Counted from the first letter of the stretch, positions 8,291 to 17,101 are shown. The stretch is 64,000 nt of DNA from Heritagella_A intestinalis (GCA_904418995.1 CAJFQF010000006.1:1-64000); one strand, 5' to 3'. Made by a program: numbers and translations. The notes: generated by a model from the letters alone, not told the origin.

Positions 8291-9244
8291 ATGGCAGAGA
8301 AAACAAAAATTATCACCTCCATTGGAGGCCAGGCCTTGATGGAGGGCATTATGATGCGGGGGCCGAAGATCACTTCGGTGGGGGTGCGGCTCCCCAACGG
8401 TGAAATCGACGTCAGTGAACGCCCCACAGAGAACCTGCGGGACCGTTGGCCCATTTTGGGCTTGCCCATTATCCGGGGCGTGGCCTCTATGATCGACTCC
8501 ATGCGCATTGGCTACCAGGCTCTCAATGAATCCGCGGAAAAATCCATCGAGGGCCTGGAAGACGAGGAAGAGCCCTCCAAATTTGAGCAGTGGCTGGACC
8601 GGGTCTTTGGGGAGAAGATCATGAACGTAGTCATGGGTATTGCGGCGGTATTGGGAATCGCCTTGGCCATTCTCCTGTTCTTTGTCCTGCCCACCTGGCT
8701 GGTGAATCTGATGAAGATGGGCGCCGGGGAAGGTATTGAGGCTTGGCGCTCTCTCATTGAGGGCGTTATGCGCATCGCGATTTTTATCGGCTATGTGGCC
8801 CTGTGCGGTTTGCAGCCGGATATGCGCCGGACCTTCCAGTATCACGGCGCGGAACATAAGACCATCTTCTGCTATGAAAATAACGAGGAGCTGACGGTGG
8901 AGAATGTGCGCCATCACGGCCGGTTCCACCCCCGGTGCGGTACCAGCTTTATGGTGCTCATGCTGGGTCTGGGAATTGTCATTGGTTTCTTTATCCCCTT
9001 TACCAACCCCTTCCTGCGCACGGCGGTGAAGCTGCTGTGCATCCCCATTGTCATGGGGCTGGGCTATGAGCTCATCCGCCTGTGCGGCCGCCACGACAAC
9101 TGGATTACCCGGATTATCGCTGCCCCGGGCCTGTGGGTGCAGCGGATCACCACCAAGGAGCCGGATGATAAAATGATTGAGGTGGCCATTGCCGCCATGG
9201 AGAAGGTCATCCCCGAAAACGGCGAAGACCGGATTGTGCCGTGA
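8291..9244 (+). CDS. yqhQ: DUF1385 membrane protein (YqhQ family)
   Basis: A 317-residue DUF1385 protein. The N-terminal stretch IGGQALMEGIMMRGPK is the family hallmark. Two hydrophobic segments lie near residues 115-140 and 155-175, the conserved YHGAEHKTIFCYE and GRFHPRCGTSF motifs follow, and two more helices come after them. In Firmicutes this gene commonly sits next to prmC/prfA; its biochemical role is not established, although the His/Glu/Cys-rich core suggests metal binding or enzyme activity at the membrane. It overlaps prmC by four bases (GTGA), which indicates translational coupling. Confidence 0.9.
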   Translation: MAEKTKIITSIGGQALMEGIMMRGPKITSVGVRLPNGEIDVSERPTENLRDRWPILGLPIIRGVASMIDSMRIGYQALNESAEKSIEGLEDEEEPSKFEQWLDRVFGEKIMNVVMGIAAVLGIALAILLFFVLPTWLVNLMKMGAGEGIEAWRSLIEGVMRIAIFIGYVALCGLQPDMRRTFQYHGAEHKTIFCYENNEELTVENVRHHGRFHPRCGTSFMVLMLGLGIVIGFFIPFTNPFLRTAVKLLCIPIVMGLGYELIRLCGRHDNWITRIIAAPGLWVQRITTKEPDDKMIEVAIAAMEKVIPENGEDRIVP

Positions 9245-10098
9245 CAGTAGGACAGCTTCGGCGGCAAGGGGCCGCCCGGCTGGCAGAGGCCGGCTGTGAG
9301 AGTCCGGAATTCGACAGCTTTTGCCTGGCGGAAAAGGCTTGGGGCCTCGACCAGCAGGCACTTTTGCTGCAAAGTGGACGGCAGGCTTCCCCACAGGAAG
9401 AGAAAGCGTTTTTTCGGCTCATTGAAGAGCGGGCTGGCCGGCGCCCCTTGCAGTATATTTTGGGAACCTGGCCCTTTATGGGCATGGAGCTGGCCGTGGG
9501 TGAAGGGGTTCTCTGCCCCCGGGACGACACGGAAGTGGTGGTGCGCGCCGCGGCAGAGGAGCTCCGGGGCCGGCCCGGCGCTCTTTATGGCGTGGATTTG
9601 TGCGGCGGCACCGGAGCCGTGGCCCTGGGATTATGCTCCCTTCTCCACTCCCTTTCCATGGACAGTGTAGAGTATCTGGAAGCCGCCTGGGGATTTTTGC
9701 AGGAAAATCTCCACCACTTTGGCGGCGGCCGGGTGCGGCCGGTGCGGGGGGATGTGCTGGACGCTTCTATGCCGGAGAAACTGCTTCAGGGGCCGTTGGA
9801 TGTGTTGATTTCCAATCCGCCCTATATTGCCTCAGAAGAGCTGCCCGGTTTACAGGAAGAAGTGCGCCGGGAGCCTGATACAGCCCTGGACGGCGGCCCG
9901 GACGGCCTTGTTTTTTACCGGGCCATTGCGGATTTTTGGGTTCCATGGGTTCGTCCTGGAGGCGTTGTCGCCCTGGAGATTGGAGAAGAGCAGGCAGATC
10001 CGGTGTGCCGGCTGCTGGAAAGCGCCGGGGTAACGGGGCTGCGGGTCTATCAGGATTTGGGAGGACTGGACCGGGCTGTCACGGGAACGCGAACATAA
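9241..10098 (+). CDS. prmC: Peptide chain release factor N5-glutamine methyltransferase PrmC
   Basis: A 285-residue SAM-dependent methyltransferase that methylates the Gln of the GGQ motif in release factors RF1 and RF2. The N-terminal helical RF-binding domain spans about residues 1-75. The catalytic domain has CPRDDTEVV, a SAM-binding loop DLCGGTGAVALG (usually DLCTGSG, a mild variation) and the diagnostic NPPYIA at 192-197. GTG start within the yqhQ stop. The region usually reading as the second SAM motif (residues 134-150) is divergent and short. prfA is not adjacent here. Confidence 0.93.
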   Translation: MTVGQLRRQGAARLAEAGCESPEFDSFCLAEKAWGLDQQALLLQSGRQASPQEEKAFFRLIEERAGRRPLQYILGTWPFMGMELAVGEGVLCPRDDTEVVVRAAAEELRGRPGALYGVDLCGGTGAVALGLCSLLHSLSMDSVEYLEAAWGFLQENLHHFGGGRVRPVRGDVLDASMPEKLLQGPLDVLISNPPYIASEELPGLQEEVRREPDTALDGGPDGLVFYRAIADFWVPWVRPGGVVALEIGEEQADPVCRLLESAGVTGLRVYQDLGGLDRAVTGTRT

Positions 10099-10103
10099 AT
10101 TCG
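10090..10103. promoter_or_regulatory. Candidate LexA (SOS) box upstream of recA
   Basis: CGAAC-ATAA-ATTCG is close to the Gram-positive LexA site CGAAC-N4-GTTCG, with a mismatch in the right arm. It overlaps the prmC stop codon and lies 20 bases before the recA -35 box. Confidence 0.4.
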
Positions 10104-10122
10104 ATTATTTTTCTCGAATCCG

Positions 10123-10151
10123 TTGCTTTTCCCCGGAGAATCCGATATAAT
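10123..10151 (+). promoter_or_regulatory. SigA-type promoter of recA
   Basis: TTGCTT at 10123-10128 and TATAAT at 10146-10151 are 17 bases apart. The predicted start is near 10158, which leaves a leader of about 70 bases before recA. Confidence 0.65.
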
Positions 10152-10230
10152 GAACAATATATGGGCCGGAGGCCGCAGAAGGCTTTCCGGAAGGATACGG
10201 ACGAAATTTTACCGGAAGGAATGAGAATAG

Positions 10231-11358
10231 ATGGCAGTTTTTGATAAGGAAAAAGCGCTGGATACAGCGCTGGCGCAGATTGAAAAGCAGTTTGGCAAAG
10301 GCGCGGTTATGCGCTTGGGGCAGAATGAGGCTATGCAGGTGGACGTGATTCCCACCGGTTCCCTGTCGTTGGATTTGGCGCTGGGGATTGGCGGCCTGCC
10401 CAGAGGAAGAATCGTGGAGATCTATGGGCCGGAATCTTCCGGTAAGACCACCTTGGCCCTGCACTGTGTGGCGGAGGCCCAGAAGGCCGGCGGCTATGCG
10501 GCTTTTATCGATGTGGAGCACGCACTGGACCCGGTGTACGCCGCAGCTTTGGGCGTGGATGTGGATTCCCTGCTGGTATCCCAGCCGGATACCGGCGAGC
10601 AGGCTTTGGAGATTACCGAAGCGCTGGTGCGCTCCGGTGCCATCGACATTATTGTGGTGGACTCGGTGGCGGCCCTGGTGCCCAAGGCGGAAATCGAAGG
10701 GGAAATGGGCGATACCCATGTGGGCCTGCAGGCTCGGCTGATGTCCCAGGCCCTGCGGAAGCTGGCCGGCGGTATTTCCAAATCCAACTGTGTGGCCGTG
10801 TTCATTAACCAGCTCCGGGAAAAGGTGGGCGTAGTATACGGAAATCCCGAAGTGACCCCCGGCGGCCGGGCATTGAAGTTCTATTCTTCCGTGCGTATTG
10901 ACGTGCGCAAGGGCGATGCTTTGAAGGACGGCTCCGAGCGCATCGGTTCCCGTACCCGGGCTAAGGTGGTTAAAAATAAAATGGCCCCGCCTTTCCGGGA
11001 AGCAGAGTTTGACGTGATGTATGGCAAGGGCATTTCCCGTACTGGCGAGCTGCTGGATTTGGCGGTAAAGCTGGATATCGTACAGAAGAGCGGCGCTTGG
11101 TTCTCCTATAACGGGGAGCGTCTGGGACAGGGCCGGGATAAGGTCAAGGAGTTTTTGTCCAGCCACCAAGAGATTTCCGATGAGATTGAGGCAAAGGTCA
11201 AAGCCAATGTGGGACGCCTTTACTCTAAGGCCAAGCCCGCCAAAGGAAGCCCCGCCAAGCCGGTGGAGGTTCCCCAGGAGCCGGAAGAAGCGGCGCAAAA
11301 GCCCGCCCGGACTTCGGCAGACGCGGATATTGACATTATTGTGGAAGACGACGAATAA
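10231..11358 (+). CDS. recA: Recombinase RecA
   Basis: A 375-residue RecA, the ATP-dependent strand-exchange protein that also triggers LexA autocleavage. Walker A is GPESSGKTT (residues 66-74), Walker B lies in IDIIVVDSVAAL, and the L2 loop region reads FINQLREKVGVVYGNPEVTPGG. The C-terminal tail after residue 330 is Pro/Ala/Glu-rich and acidic (ending IIVEDDE), as expected for the regulatory tail. GGAAGGAATG precedes the ATG. A promoter and a possible LexA box lie upstream. The stop overlaps the recX start by one base (TAATG), so the two are cotranscribed and coupled. Confidence 0.98.
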   Translation: MAVFDKEKALDTALAQIEKQFGKGAVMRLGQNEAMQVDVIPTGSLSLDLALGIGGLPRGRIVEIYGPESSGKTTLALHCVAEAQKAGGYAAFIDVEHALDPVYAAALGVDVDSLLVSQPDTGEQALEITEALVRSGAIDIIVVDSVAALVPKAEIEGEMGDTHVGLQARLMSQALRKLAGGISKSNCVAVFINQLREKVGVVYGNPEVTPGGRALKFYSSVRIDVRKGDALKDGSERIGSRTRAKVVKNKMAPPFREAEFDVMYGKGISRTGELLDLAVKLDIVQKSGAWFSYNGERLGQGRDKVKEFLSSHQEISDEIEAKVKANVGRLYSKAKPAKGSPAKPVEVPQEPEEAAQKPARTSADADIDIIVEDDE

Positions 11359-11969
11359 TGGAGATTACAGCAATCGAACCCCGGCGGCACCGGCTTTCCC
11401 AGCTGTTTTTGGACGGGGAAGCGGCGGTGAAGGTGGATACGGAAACCCTTCTCCAACAGGGCTGGAAGCCCGGAATGGAGATGACGGACGAGGAGCTTCA
11501 CGACCTTTTGCAGGCTTCCGACAACCGCCGGGCCAAAGAAAAGGCCCTGTATTTGCTGGAATACCGGAGCCACTCCAAAAAGGAGCTGACGGATAAAATC
11601 AGCCGCACGGCTTCCCGGGAAGCGGCGGAGGCAGCGGCCCAGCGTATGGAAGAGCTGGGGCTCATCAATGATGAAGCCTATGCCCGGGAGTTGGCCCGCA
11701 GCCTTTTGGAGCGCAAGGGGTACGGTGTGCGCCGGGCCCGGCAGGAGCTGCTGCAAAAGGGCATTGACCGGGAACTGGTGGAGGAAATTTTGGAAGAACA
11801 GGCTCCCGACCCCCGGGAAAAGCTCCGGGAAATTGTGGAGCGGAAATATCAGGACCGCTTGGGGGATGAAAAAGGCTACCGCCGCACAGTGGCGGCCCTG
11901 CAGCGCCTGGGCTATGGATATGAGGATATCCGGGCAGTGCTCCGGGAATTTTCCCAGGAAGAGGATTGA
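11358..11969 (+). CDS. recX: Regulatory protein RecX
   Basis: A 203-residue RecX-family protein that modulates RecA filaments. Three-helix repeats are visible: KEKALYLLEYRSHSKKELTDKI, EAAAQRMEELGLINDEAYAREL and ARQELLQKGIDRELVEEILEE. It starts on the ATG overlapping the recA stop, the usual arrangement for dose-matched expression. A weak hairpin (GGGCG...CGCCC) in the 59 bases before rimO might reduce read-through but lacks a T tract. Confidence 0.93.
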   Translation: MEITAIEPRRHRLSQLFLDGEAAVKVDTETLLQQGWKPGMEMTDEELHDLLQASDNRRAKEKALYLLEYRSHSKKELTDKISRTASREAAEAAAQRMEELGLINDEAYARELARSLLERKGYGVRRARQELLQKGIDRELVEEILEEQAPDPREKLREIVERKYQDRLGDEKGYRRTVAALQRLGYGYEDIRAVLREFSQEED

Positions 11970-12028
11970 AACACAACGGGCGCATAGCCAAAGCGCCCCT
12001 ATCATAGACTGAGAGTAGGATGAAAGTT

Positions 12029-13357
12029 ATGGCAGTAAAAGTGGGAATGGTGAGCCTTGGCTGCGCCAAAAACCAGGTAGATGGAGAGGTCCTCATGGCC
12101 TCCCTGAAAAACGCCGGATATGAGCTTTGTGACGACGCGGCTTTGGCAGATGTGGCCATTGTCAACACCTGCGGCTTTATTGAAAGCGCAAAGGCCGAGT
12201 CCATTGAGGAAATTTTAGAGCTGGTCACCCTGAAAAAGGAAGGCCGCATCAAGAAAATCGTAGTGACCGGATGTCTTTCCCAGCGCTATCAGGAGCAGAT
12301 TCGCAAGGAGATTCCCGAGGTGGACGCGGCGGTGGGCATCGGGGCCAACGGGGAAATTGCGGAGATCATCGGGCAGGTGATGGCCGGGGAAACGCCGGAA
12401 GTCTTCCCCGACAAGGAGAAAATGCCCCTGTGCGGCGACCGGGAGCTCTCCACTCCCAGCTATTTCGCCTATCTGAAAATCGCCGAGGGCTGCGACAATC
12501 GCTGCACTTACTGTGCCATTCCCCTCATCCGGGGAGGCTATCGCAGCCGCAGCATGGAGAGCATTGTGGAGGAAGCGGAAAAGCTGGCTGCCGGCGGCGC
12601 GAAGGAGCTCATCGTCATTGCCCAGGATACCAGCCGTTACGGCTTGGACCTCTATGGGGAGCTGAAGCTGCCGGAATTGCTGCGCCGTCTCTGCACTATT
12701 GACGGGGTGCGCTGGATTCGCCTGCTCTACTGCTATCCGGACACCATCACCGATGAACTGCTGGACGTTATGGCCAGGGAGGAAAAAATCGTCAAATACA
12801 TTGACCTGCCCTTGCAGCACGCTTCCGGCCGGGTGCTCCGCGCTATGAACCGCCGGGGGGATCGGGAGTCCTTGACCCAGCTCATCGCCCATATGCGGGA
12901 GAAGATTCCGGGCCTGATTCTGCGCACCACCTTGATTACCGGTTTCCCTGGGGAGACGGAGGAGGACTTTGCGGAGTTGTCCCAGTTTGTCCAGGACGTC
13001 CGGTTTGACCGCCTGGGCTGCTTTGCCTATTCCCAGGAGGAGGGCACTCCCGCTGCCGAACTGCCGGATCAGGTGGAAGAGGACGTGAAGAACCACCGGG
13101 CAGAGATCATTATGGAGCAGCAGATGGAGATCATGCAGCAAAAGGGCGAGGCCATGATCGGAAAAGCGGTTACGGTCCTCACCGAGGGCTTTGATCGGTA
13201 TGCGGAGTGCTATTTTGGCCGCACGGTTGCCGATTCCCCGGACATTGACGGGAAAGTGTTTTTCACGGCGGCAGGTAATAAACCCTATTTCGGGCAGTTT
13301 GTCAAGGTGCGCATCGATGACTGCATCGACTGCGACCTGACCGGCCAGCGGATTTGA
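12029..13357 (+). CDS. rimO: Ribosomal protein S12 methylthiotransferase RimO
   Basis: A 442-residue radical-SAM enzyme that adds a methylthio group to an Asp of ribosomal protein S12. The N-terminal UPF0004 domain has Cys12 (SLGCAKN), Cys48 (NTCGF) and Cys82 (TGCLS) for one Fe-S cluster. The radical-SAM motif GCDNRCTYC gives Cys155, Cys159 and Cys162. A TRAM domain closes the protein (FVKVRIDDCIDCDLTG). SLGCAKN followed by the RimO-type CNRCTYC context and total length fit RimO better than MiaB. The ATG at 12029 is preferred to that at 12020 because of the spacing from AGGA. Confidence 0.94.
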   Translation: MAVKVGMVSLGCAKNQVDGEVLMASLKNAGYELCDDAALADVAIVNTCGFIESAKAESIEEILELVTLKKEGRIKKIVVTGCLSQRYQEQIRKEIPEVDAAVGIGANGEIAEIIGQVMAGETPEVFPDKEKMPLCGDRELSTPSYFAYLKIAEGCDNRCTYCAIPLIRGGYRSRSMESIVEEAEKLAAGGAKELIVIAQDTSRYGLDLYGELKLPELLRRLCTIDGVRWIRLLYCYPDTITDELLDVMAREEKIVKYIDLPLQHASGRVLRAMNRRGDRESLTQLIAHMREKIPGLILRTTLITGFPGETEEDFAELSQFVQDVRFDRLGCFAYSQEEGTPAAELPDQVEEDVKNHRAEIIMEQQMEIMQQKGEAMIGKAVTVLTEGFDRYAECYFGRTVADSPDIDGKVFFTAAGNKPYFGQFVKVRIDDCIDCDLTGQRI

Positions 13358-13385
13358 CAGATGAGATTCAGGAGGTGCGTTGGCA

Positions 13386-13973
13386 ATGAACCTGCCCAAT
13401 AAACTGACAGTGCTGCGCATGGTGCTGGTGCCCTTTTTTGTGCTGGCCCTGCTGTGGCCCTTCCCCCATCACTATTTGGTGGCCCTGATTCTGTTCGGAG
13501 CGGCCTCCTATACGGACCATTTGGACGGAAAGCTAGCCCGAAAAAATAACCAGATCACGGATTTTGGAAAATTCATGGACCCCCTGGCAGATAAGATTTT
13601 GGTCATCTCGGCGCTGGTGTGTTTTGTGAGCCTGGGATTGTGCGATGTGTGGCTGGTGCTGCTGATTATCGCCCGGGAATTCATGGTGACGTCTGTGCGG
13701 CTGGTGGCGGCTGGCAAAGGGAAAGTCATCGCCGCTAATAATTGGGGAAAACTCAAGACCGTGAGCCAGATTGTGGCCATCTGCGTGATTCTCTTTACCC
13801 AGTATTTGCAGGAGCTGGGCAGCCTGGGGGTTCTCCCCTGGATCAGCGAGGAAACAGCAGCGCTGTTCTGGTGCATCGGGGAAATCTTCCTTGCGGCGGC
13901 TACGCTGTTTTCTGTGCTGTCGGGACTCATTTACCTGCGGCAGAATTGGGAGTTGGTGCGCACAGCCAAATGA
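13386..13973 (+). CDS. pgsA: CDP-diacylglycerol-glycerol-3-phosphate 3-phosphatidyltransferase
   Basis: A 195-residue integral membrane enzyme making phosphatidylglycerol phosphate from CDP-diacylglycerol and glycerol-3-phosphate. The CDP-alcohol phosphotransferase signature is complete: D-HL-DG-KL-AR, eight residues, then G-KFM-D-PLA-D (TDHLDGKLARKNNQ...DFGKFMDPLADK). Several hydrophobic helices fill the rest. The ATG at 13386 is preferred to the TTG at 13380 because AGGAGG is ten bases upstream of the ATG. It follows rimO by 28 bases and is the last gene before the T-box transcript. Confidence 0.95.
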   Translation: MNLPNKLTVLRMVLVPFFVLALLWPFPHHYLVALILFGAASYTDHLDGKLARKNNQITDFGKFMDPLADKILVISALVCFVSLGLCDVWLVLLIIAREFMVTSVRLVAAGKGKVIAANNWGKLKTVSQIVAICVILFTQYLQELGSLGVLPWISEETAALFWCIGEIFLAAATLFSVLSGLIYLRQNWELVRTAK

Positions 13974-13980
13974 TCCCCCC

Positions 13981-14009
13981 TTTACAAATGGGAGGATTCC
14001 CGGTATACT
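13981..14009 (+). promoter_or_regulatory. SigA-type promoter of the T-box/cysE transcript
   Basis: TTTACA at 13981-13986 and TATACT at 14004-14009 are 17 bases apart. The promoter begins just after the pgsA stop and predicts a start near 14016, about 335 bases before cysE. Confidence 0.7.
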
Positions 14010-14097
14010 GGGGATAAGGAAAAGACAAAATGTCCCGCCGGCGCATATCTTGTGATAGCGGCAGGGATACCGCACAATTGAATCGCAGAAAGGCAAT

Positions 14098-14330
14098 GCA
14101 TAGGAAAAGTACCGGGAAACGGATGCACCAGAGAGAAGGCGTCAGCGGCTGAAAGCGCCTTTGGCAGAAGTCCGGGAAATGCGCCTGTGCAGGTGGAAAA
14201 ACACCGTGCCGGCCGGGGGAAATCCCGGCCCGAATCAGCCCCGTTACCGGCTGTCTGAGAGATAAATCAGAGTGGAACCGCGACGAAACGCCGCCTCTGT
14301 CCCCTGTTGGGGATGGGGGCGTTTTTGTTT
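14098..14330 (+). promoter_or_regulatory. T-box riboswitch, cysteine-specific
   Basis: Stem I can form between GCATAGG (14098-14104) and CCTGTGC (14184-14190). It holds the AGAGAG motif (14130-14135), a GGCTGAAAG distal loop (from about 14147), and a 3' specifier side reading GAAATGCGCC in which TGC (14180-14182) is a Cys codon. The T-box itself, AGTGGAACCGCG, is at 14271-14282. A GC-rich terminator ending GGGGGCGTTTTTGTTT follows at about 14286-14328. Uncharged tRNA-Cys should stabilise the antiterminator and switch on cysE-cysS-ybaK. The first 80 bases of the transcript (14016-14097) lie outside the canonical structure and I assign them nothing. Confidence 0.93.
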
Positions 14331-14351
14331 TCTGTGGAGAGGAGAAGCGAT

Positions 14352-15020
14352 ATGTTTGACCGATTAAAAGAAGAGTTGGATTCCATTATGGCCCGGGACC
14401 CGGCAGCCCGAAGCCGGGCGGAAGTGTATTTCCTCTATTCCGGCTTTAAGGCCGTGCGGTCTTATCGGCGGGCCAACTGGTTCTACCGCCACAACCATAA
14501 GCTCATTGCCCGGTGGATCAGCCAGCGTTCCCGGCATAAGACCGGTATTGAAATCCATCCCGGAGCCACCATCGGCAAAGGGCTGTTTATCGACCACGGC
14601 ATGGGGGTGGTTATCGGCGAGACCACGGAAATCGGCGATAACTGCACCCTGTATCAGAATGTGACCCTGGGCGGCACCGGTAAGGAGCACGGCAAGCGCC
14701 ACCCCACCTTGGGGGACAATGTGCTGGTAGGCGCCGGGGCCAAGGTGCTGGGGCCCTTCCGGGTGGGAGACAACGCCCGGGTAGCCGCTGGCGCCGTGGT
14801 ATTGGAGGAAGTCCCCGACAATGCCACGGCCGTGGGCGTTCCGGCCCGGATTGTTCGGGTCAACGGCCAGAAGGTCACCCATCCCTCGGAGAACCTGGAC
14901 CAGATCCATGTGGCCGACCCCCTGTCCCAGTGCCTGTGTCAAATGCAGCTGGAAACTGGACGGCTGGAAAAGCGTCTGGAAGAACTGGAAGAGCGCTGCA
15001 AAGAAGAGGACGCTTCATAA
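14352..15020 (+). CDS. cysE: Serine O-acetyltransferase
   Basis: A 222-residue short-form CysE that acetylates L-serine with acetyl-CoA to O-acetylserine, the first step of cysteine synthesis. The N-terminal helical part (1-60) is followed by left-handed beta-helix hexapeptide repeats: IHPGATIGKGLFIDHGMGVV, TEIGDNCTLYQNVTLGGTGKE and so on through VAAGAVVLEEVPDNATAVGVPAR. The catalytic His of the IDHGMG motif is present. The C-terminus (LSQCLCQMQLETGRLEKRLEELEERCKEE) is a likely coiled coil. ATG at 14352 has GAGGAG upstream. It is the first gene under the Cys T-box. Confidence 0.96.
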   Translation: MFDRLKEELDSIMARDPAARSRAEVYFLYSGFKAVRSYRRANWFYRHNHKLIARWISQRSRHKTGIEIHPGATIGKGLFIDHGMGVVIGETTEIGDNCTLYQNVTLGGTGKEHGKRHPTLGDNVLVGAGAKVLGPFRVGDNARVAAGAVVLEEVPDNATAVGVPARIVRVNGQKVTHPSENLDQIHVADPLSQCLCQMQLETGRLEKRLEELEERCKEEDAS

Positions 15021-15074
15021 AAGAGCAAATCTTTTGATAAAATAAAGAAAGAAACCGTTAAAGGAGAATGAATC

Positions 15075-16472
15075 ATGAAAATTTACAACACCATGTCCCG
15101 TCAAAAGGAAGAACTGGTGCCCATGGAGCCGGGCAAGCTGAAAATCTATGCTTGCGGCCCCACGGTGTACAACTATATTCACATCGGCAACGCCCGGCCC
15201 ATCTGCGTTTTTGACGTGCTCCGCCGCTATTTGGAGTACCGGGGCTATCAGGTGACCTATGTGCAGAACTTCACGGACATCGACGACAAGATCATCAACA
15301 AGGCCAATGAAGAGGGCACGGATTACCTGACGGTTTCCCGCCGGTATATGGAGGAGTACAAGAAGGACGCCCAGGGCCTCAACGTCCGGCCCGCTGACAT
15401 CCACCCCCTGGCCACGGAGAACATTGACGAGATTATCGCCATGGTTTCCCGGTTGGAGGAAAAGGGCTACGCCTACGCCGTCAACGGAGATGTGTACTTC
15501 CGCACCAACAAATTCAAAGAGTACGGCAAGCTCTCCCATCAGCCCCTGGAGGAGCTGCAGGCCGGGGCTCGGATTACCGTGGAGGACGTGAAGGAAGACC
15601 CCATGGATTTCGCTGTTTGGAAGGCCGCCAAGCCCGGCGAGCCCTACTGGGAGTCCCCCTGGGGCAAGGGCCGGCCCGGCTGGCACATTGAGTGCTCCGC
15701 CATGGTGCGCCGGTATCTGGGAGAGACCATTGACCTCCACTGCGGCGGCCAGGATTTGATTTTTCCCCACCACGAAAACGAGATTGCCCAGAGCGAGTGC
15801 TGCAACGGCGCACCCTTTGCCCATTACTGGATGCACAACGGCTACATCAATGTGGACAACAAGAAGATGAGCAAGTCCCTGGGGAACTTCTTCACCGTCC
15901 GGGACGTAGCGGAAAAGTACGGTTATGAACCCATTCGCTACCTGATGGTTTCCTCCCACTACCGGATGCCCATCAACTACAGCGTGGACATTATCGAGCA
16001 GTGCAAGGCCTCCCTGGAGCGTTTGTATAACTGCCGGGATAATCTTCGCTTCCTCCTGGAAAATGCCTCTGGGAGCCTCAGAGAGGAAGAGAACGCCATT
16101 CTGGACACCCTTGGGAAGTACCGGGAGGAATTCATCGCCGCCATGGACGACGACCTGAATACCGCCGACGGTCTGGCTGCCCTGTTCGGCATGGCCCGGG
16201 AAATCAATTCCCACATTAACGGGGAGTCTTCCAAAGAGCTGTGCCAGCAGGCGTTGGACCTGTATATGGAGCTGGCCAATGTGCTGGGACTCTTGTATGT
16301 GGAGAAGGACAATACTCTGGATCAGGAAATCGAGGACCTCATTGCCCGCCGCACCGAGGCCCGGAAAAATAAGGATTGGGCCACTGCCGACGCCATCCGG
16401 GATGAGCTGAAGGCCCGCCATGTGGTACTGGAGGACACTCCCCAGGGCGTCAAGTGGCATATTGAAGGATAA
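15075..16472 (+). CDS. cysS: Cysteinyl-tRNA synthetase
   Basis: A 465-residue class I aminoacyl-tRNA synthetase. The HIGH motif reads HIGN (residues 36-39) and KMSKS is at 264-268. The zinc ligands Cys27, Cys207, His232 and Glu236 are all in place (ACGPT, IECSAM, PHHENE). The anticodon-binding DALR-type helical domain fills the C-terminus (residues 340-465). Its position after cysE and beneath the Cys-specific T-box links charging of tRNA-Cys to cysteine synthesis. AAAGGAG precedes the ATG. Confidence 0.98.
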   Translation: MKIYNTMSRQKEELVPMEPGKLKIYACGPTVYNYIHIGNARPICVFDVLRRYLEYRGYQVTYVQNFTDIDDKIINKANEEGTDYLTVSRRYMEEYKKDAQGLNVRPADIHPLATENIDEIIAMVSRLEEKGYAYAVNGDVYFRTNKFKEYGKLSHQPLEELQAGARITVEDVKEDPMDFAVWKAAKPGEPYWESPWGKGRPGWHIECSAMVRRYLGETIDLHCGGQDLIFPHHENEIAQSECCNGAPFAHYWMHNGYINVDNKKMSKSLGNFFTVRDVAEKYGYEPIRYLMVSSHYRMPINYSVDIIEQCKASLERLYNCRDNLRFLLENASGSLREEENAILDTLGKYREEFIAAMDDDLNTADGLAALFGMAREINSHINGESSKELCQQALDLYMELANVLGLLYVEKDNTLDQEIEDLIARRTEARKNKDWATADAIRDELKARHVVLEDTPQGVKWHIEG

Positions 16473-16486
16473 AGGAGGCGACCTCT

Positions 16487-16978
16487 GTGGCCAAAAAGGA
16501 AGAAAAGACCAACGTCATGCGGGCGCTGGACAAAGCCCACATCCCCTACCGCCACTACGCCTATCCGGTGGAGGACGGCCATATTGACGGGGCGGCCGTA
16601 GCCGCCAAGCTGGGGCAGAATCCGGAGCAGGTGTTCAAAACCCTGGTGACCAAGGGTGCCGGCGGCGGCTATTTCGTGTTCGTGATTCCCGTGGTAAAAG
16701 AATTGGATTTGAAGGCCGCCGCCCGGGCTGTGGGGGAGAAATCCGTCTCCATGATTCCCGTGGCGGAAATCAACCGGGTCACCGGCTATATCCGGGGCGG
16801 CTGCTCCCCTATCGGCATGAAAAAGCGGTATCCCACGGTGGTGGACGAGAGCTGTCTGGGGTTTACCACCATGATTTTCAGCGCCGGGCGCATTGGCGCC
16901 CAGGTAGAGGTGGCGCCCAAAGACCTGTTGGGACTGATTGGAGGGAAAACTGCCCCTATTACCGCCCACACGGCCTGA
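16487..16978 (+). CDS. ybaK: Cys-tRNA(Pro)/Cys-tRNA(Cys) deacylase, YbaK/EbsC family
   Basis: A 163-residue trans-editing protein of the YbaK/ProX superfamily that hydrolyses mischarged Cys-tRNA(Pro). Family marks include NVMRALDKAHIPYRHYAYP at the start, the Lys in VFKTLVTKG, and GYIRGGCSPIGMKKRYPTVVDE. Start GTG at 16487, with AAAGGAGG upstream. It is the third gene of the T-box transcript: an editor against cysteine mischarging placed with the Cys synthetase, which makes sense when Cys-tRNA supply is raised. A terminator follows. Confidence 0.93.
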   Translation: MAKKEEKTNVMRALDKAHIPYRHYAYPVEDGHIDGAAVAAKLGQNPEQVFKTLVTKGAGGGYFVFVIPVVKELDLKAAARAVGEKSVSMIPVAEINRVTGYIRGGCSPIGMKKRYPTVVDESCLGFTTMIFSAGRIGAQVEVAPKDLLGLIGGKTAPITAHTA

Positions 16979-17011
16979 CATTCCCCGGCGAAAAGGCAAT
17001 CAATAAAAAAT

Positions 17012-17055
17012 CGGGGCTTCGGAAAGCAGATTTCTGCCTCCGGAGCCTCTTTTTT
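17012..17055 (+). terminator. Rho-independent terminator after ybaK
   Basis: GGGGCT-CGGA and TCCG-AGCCTC arms with a loop of about 14 bases, followed by TTTTTTG. Confidence 0.8.
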
Positions 17056-17101
17056 GTGCCTAAAAATCTGTGGTAAAACCATGTTATAAAATTAACAATT
17101 A

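Noticed and set aside
6020..9394. Very long minus-strand open frame (1124 codons) over the two-component operon and yqhQ
   Set aside because: The plus-strand genes below it carry all expected motifs. The reverse translation is His/Gln/Gly-rich with no domain.
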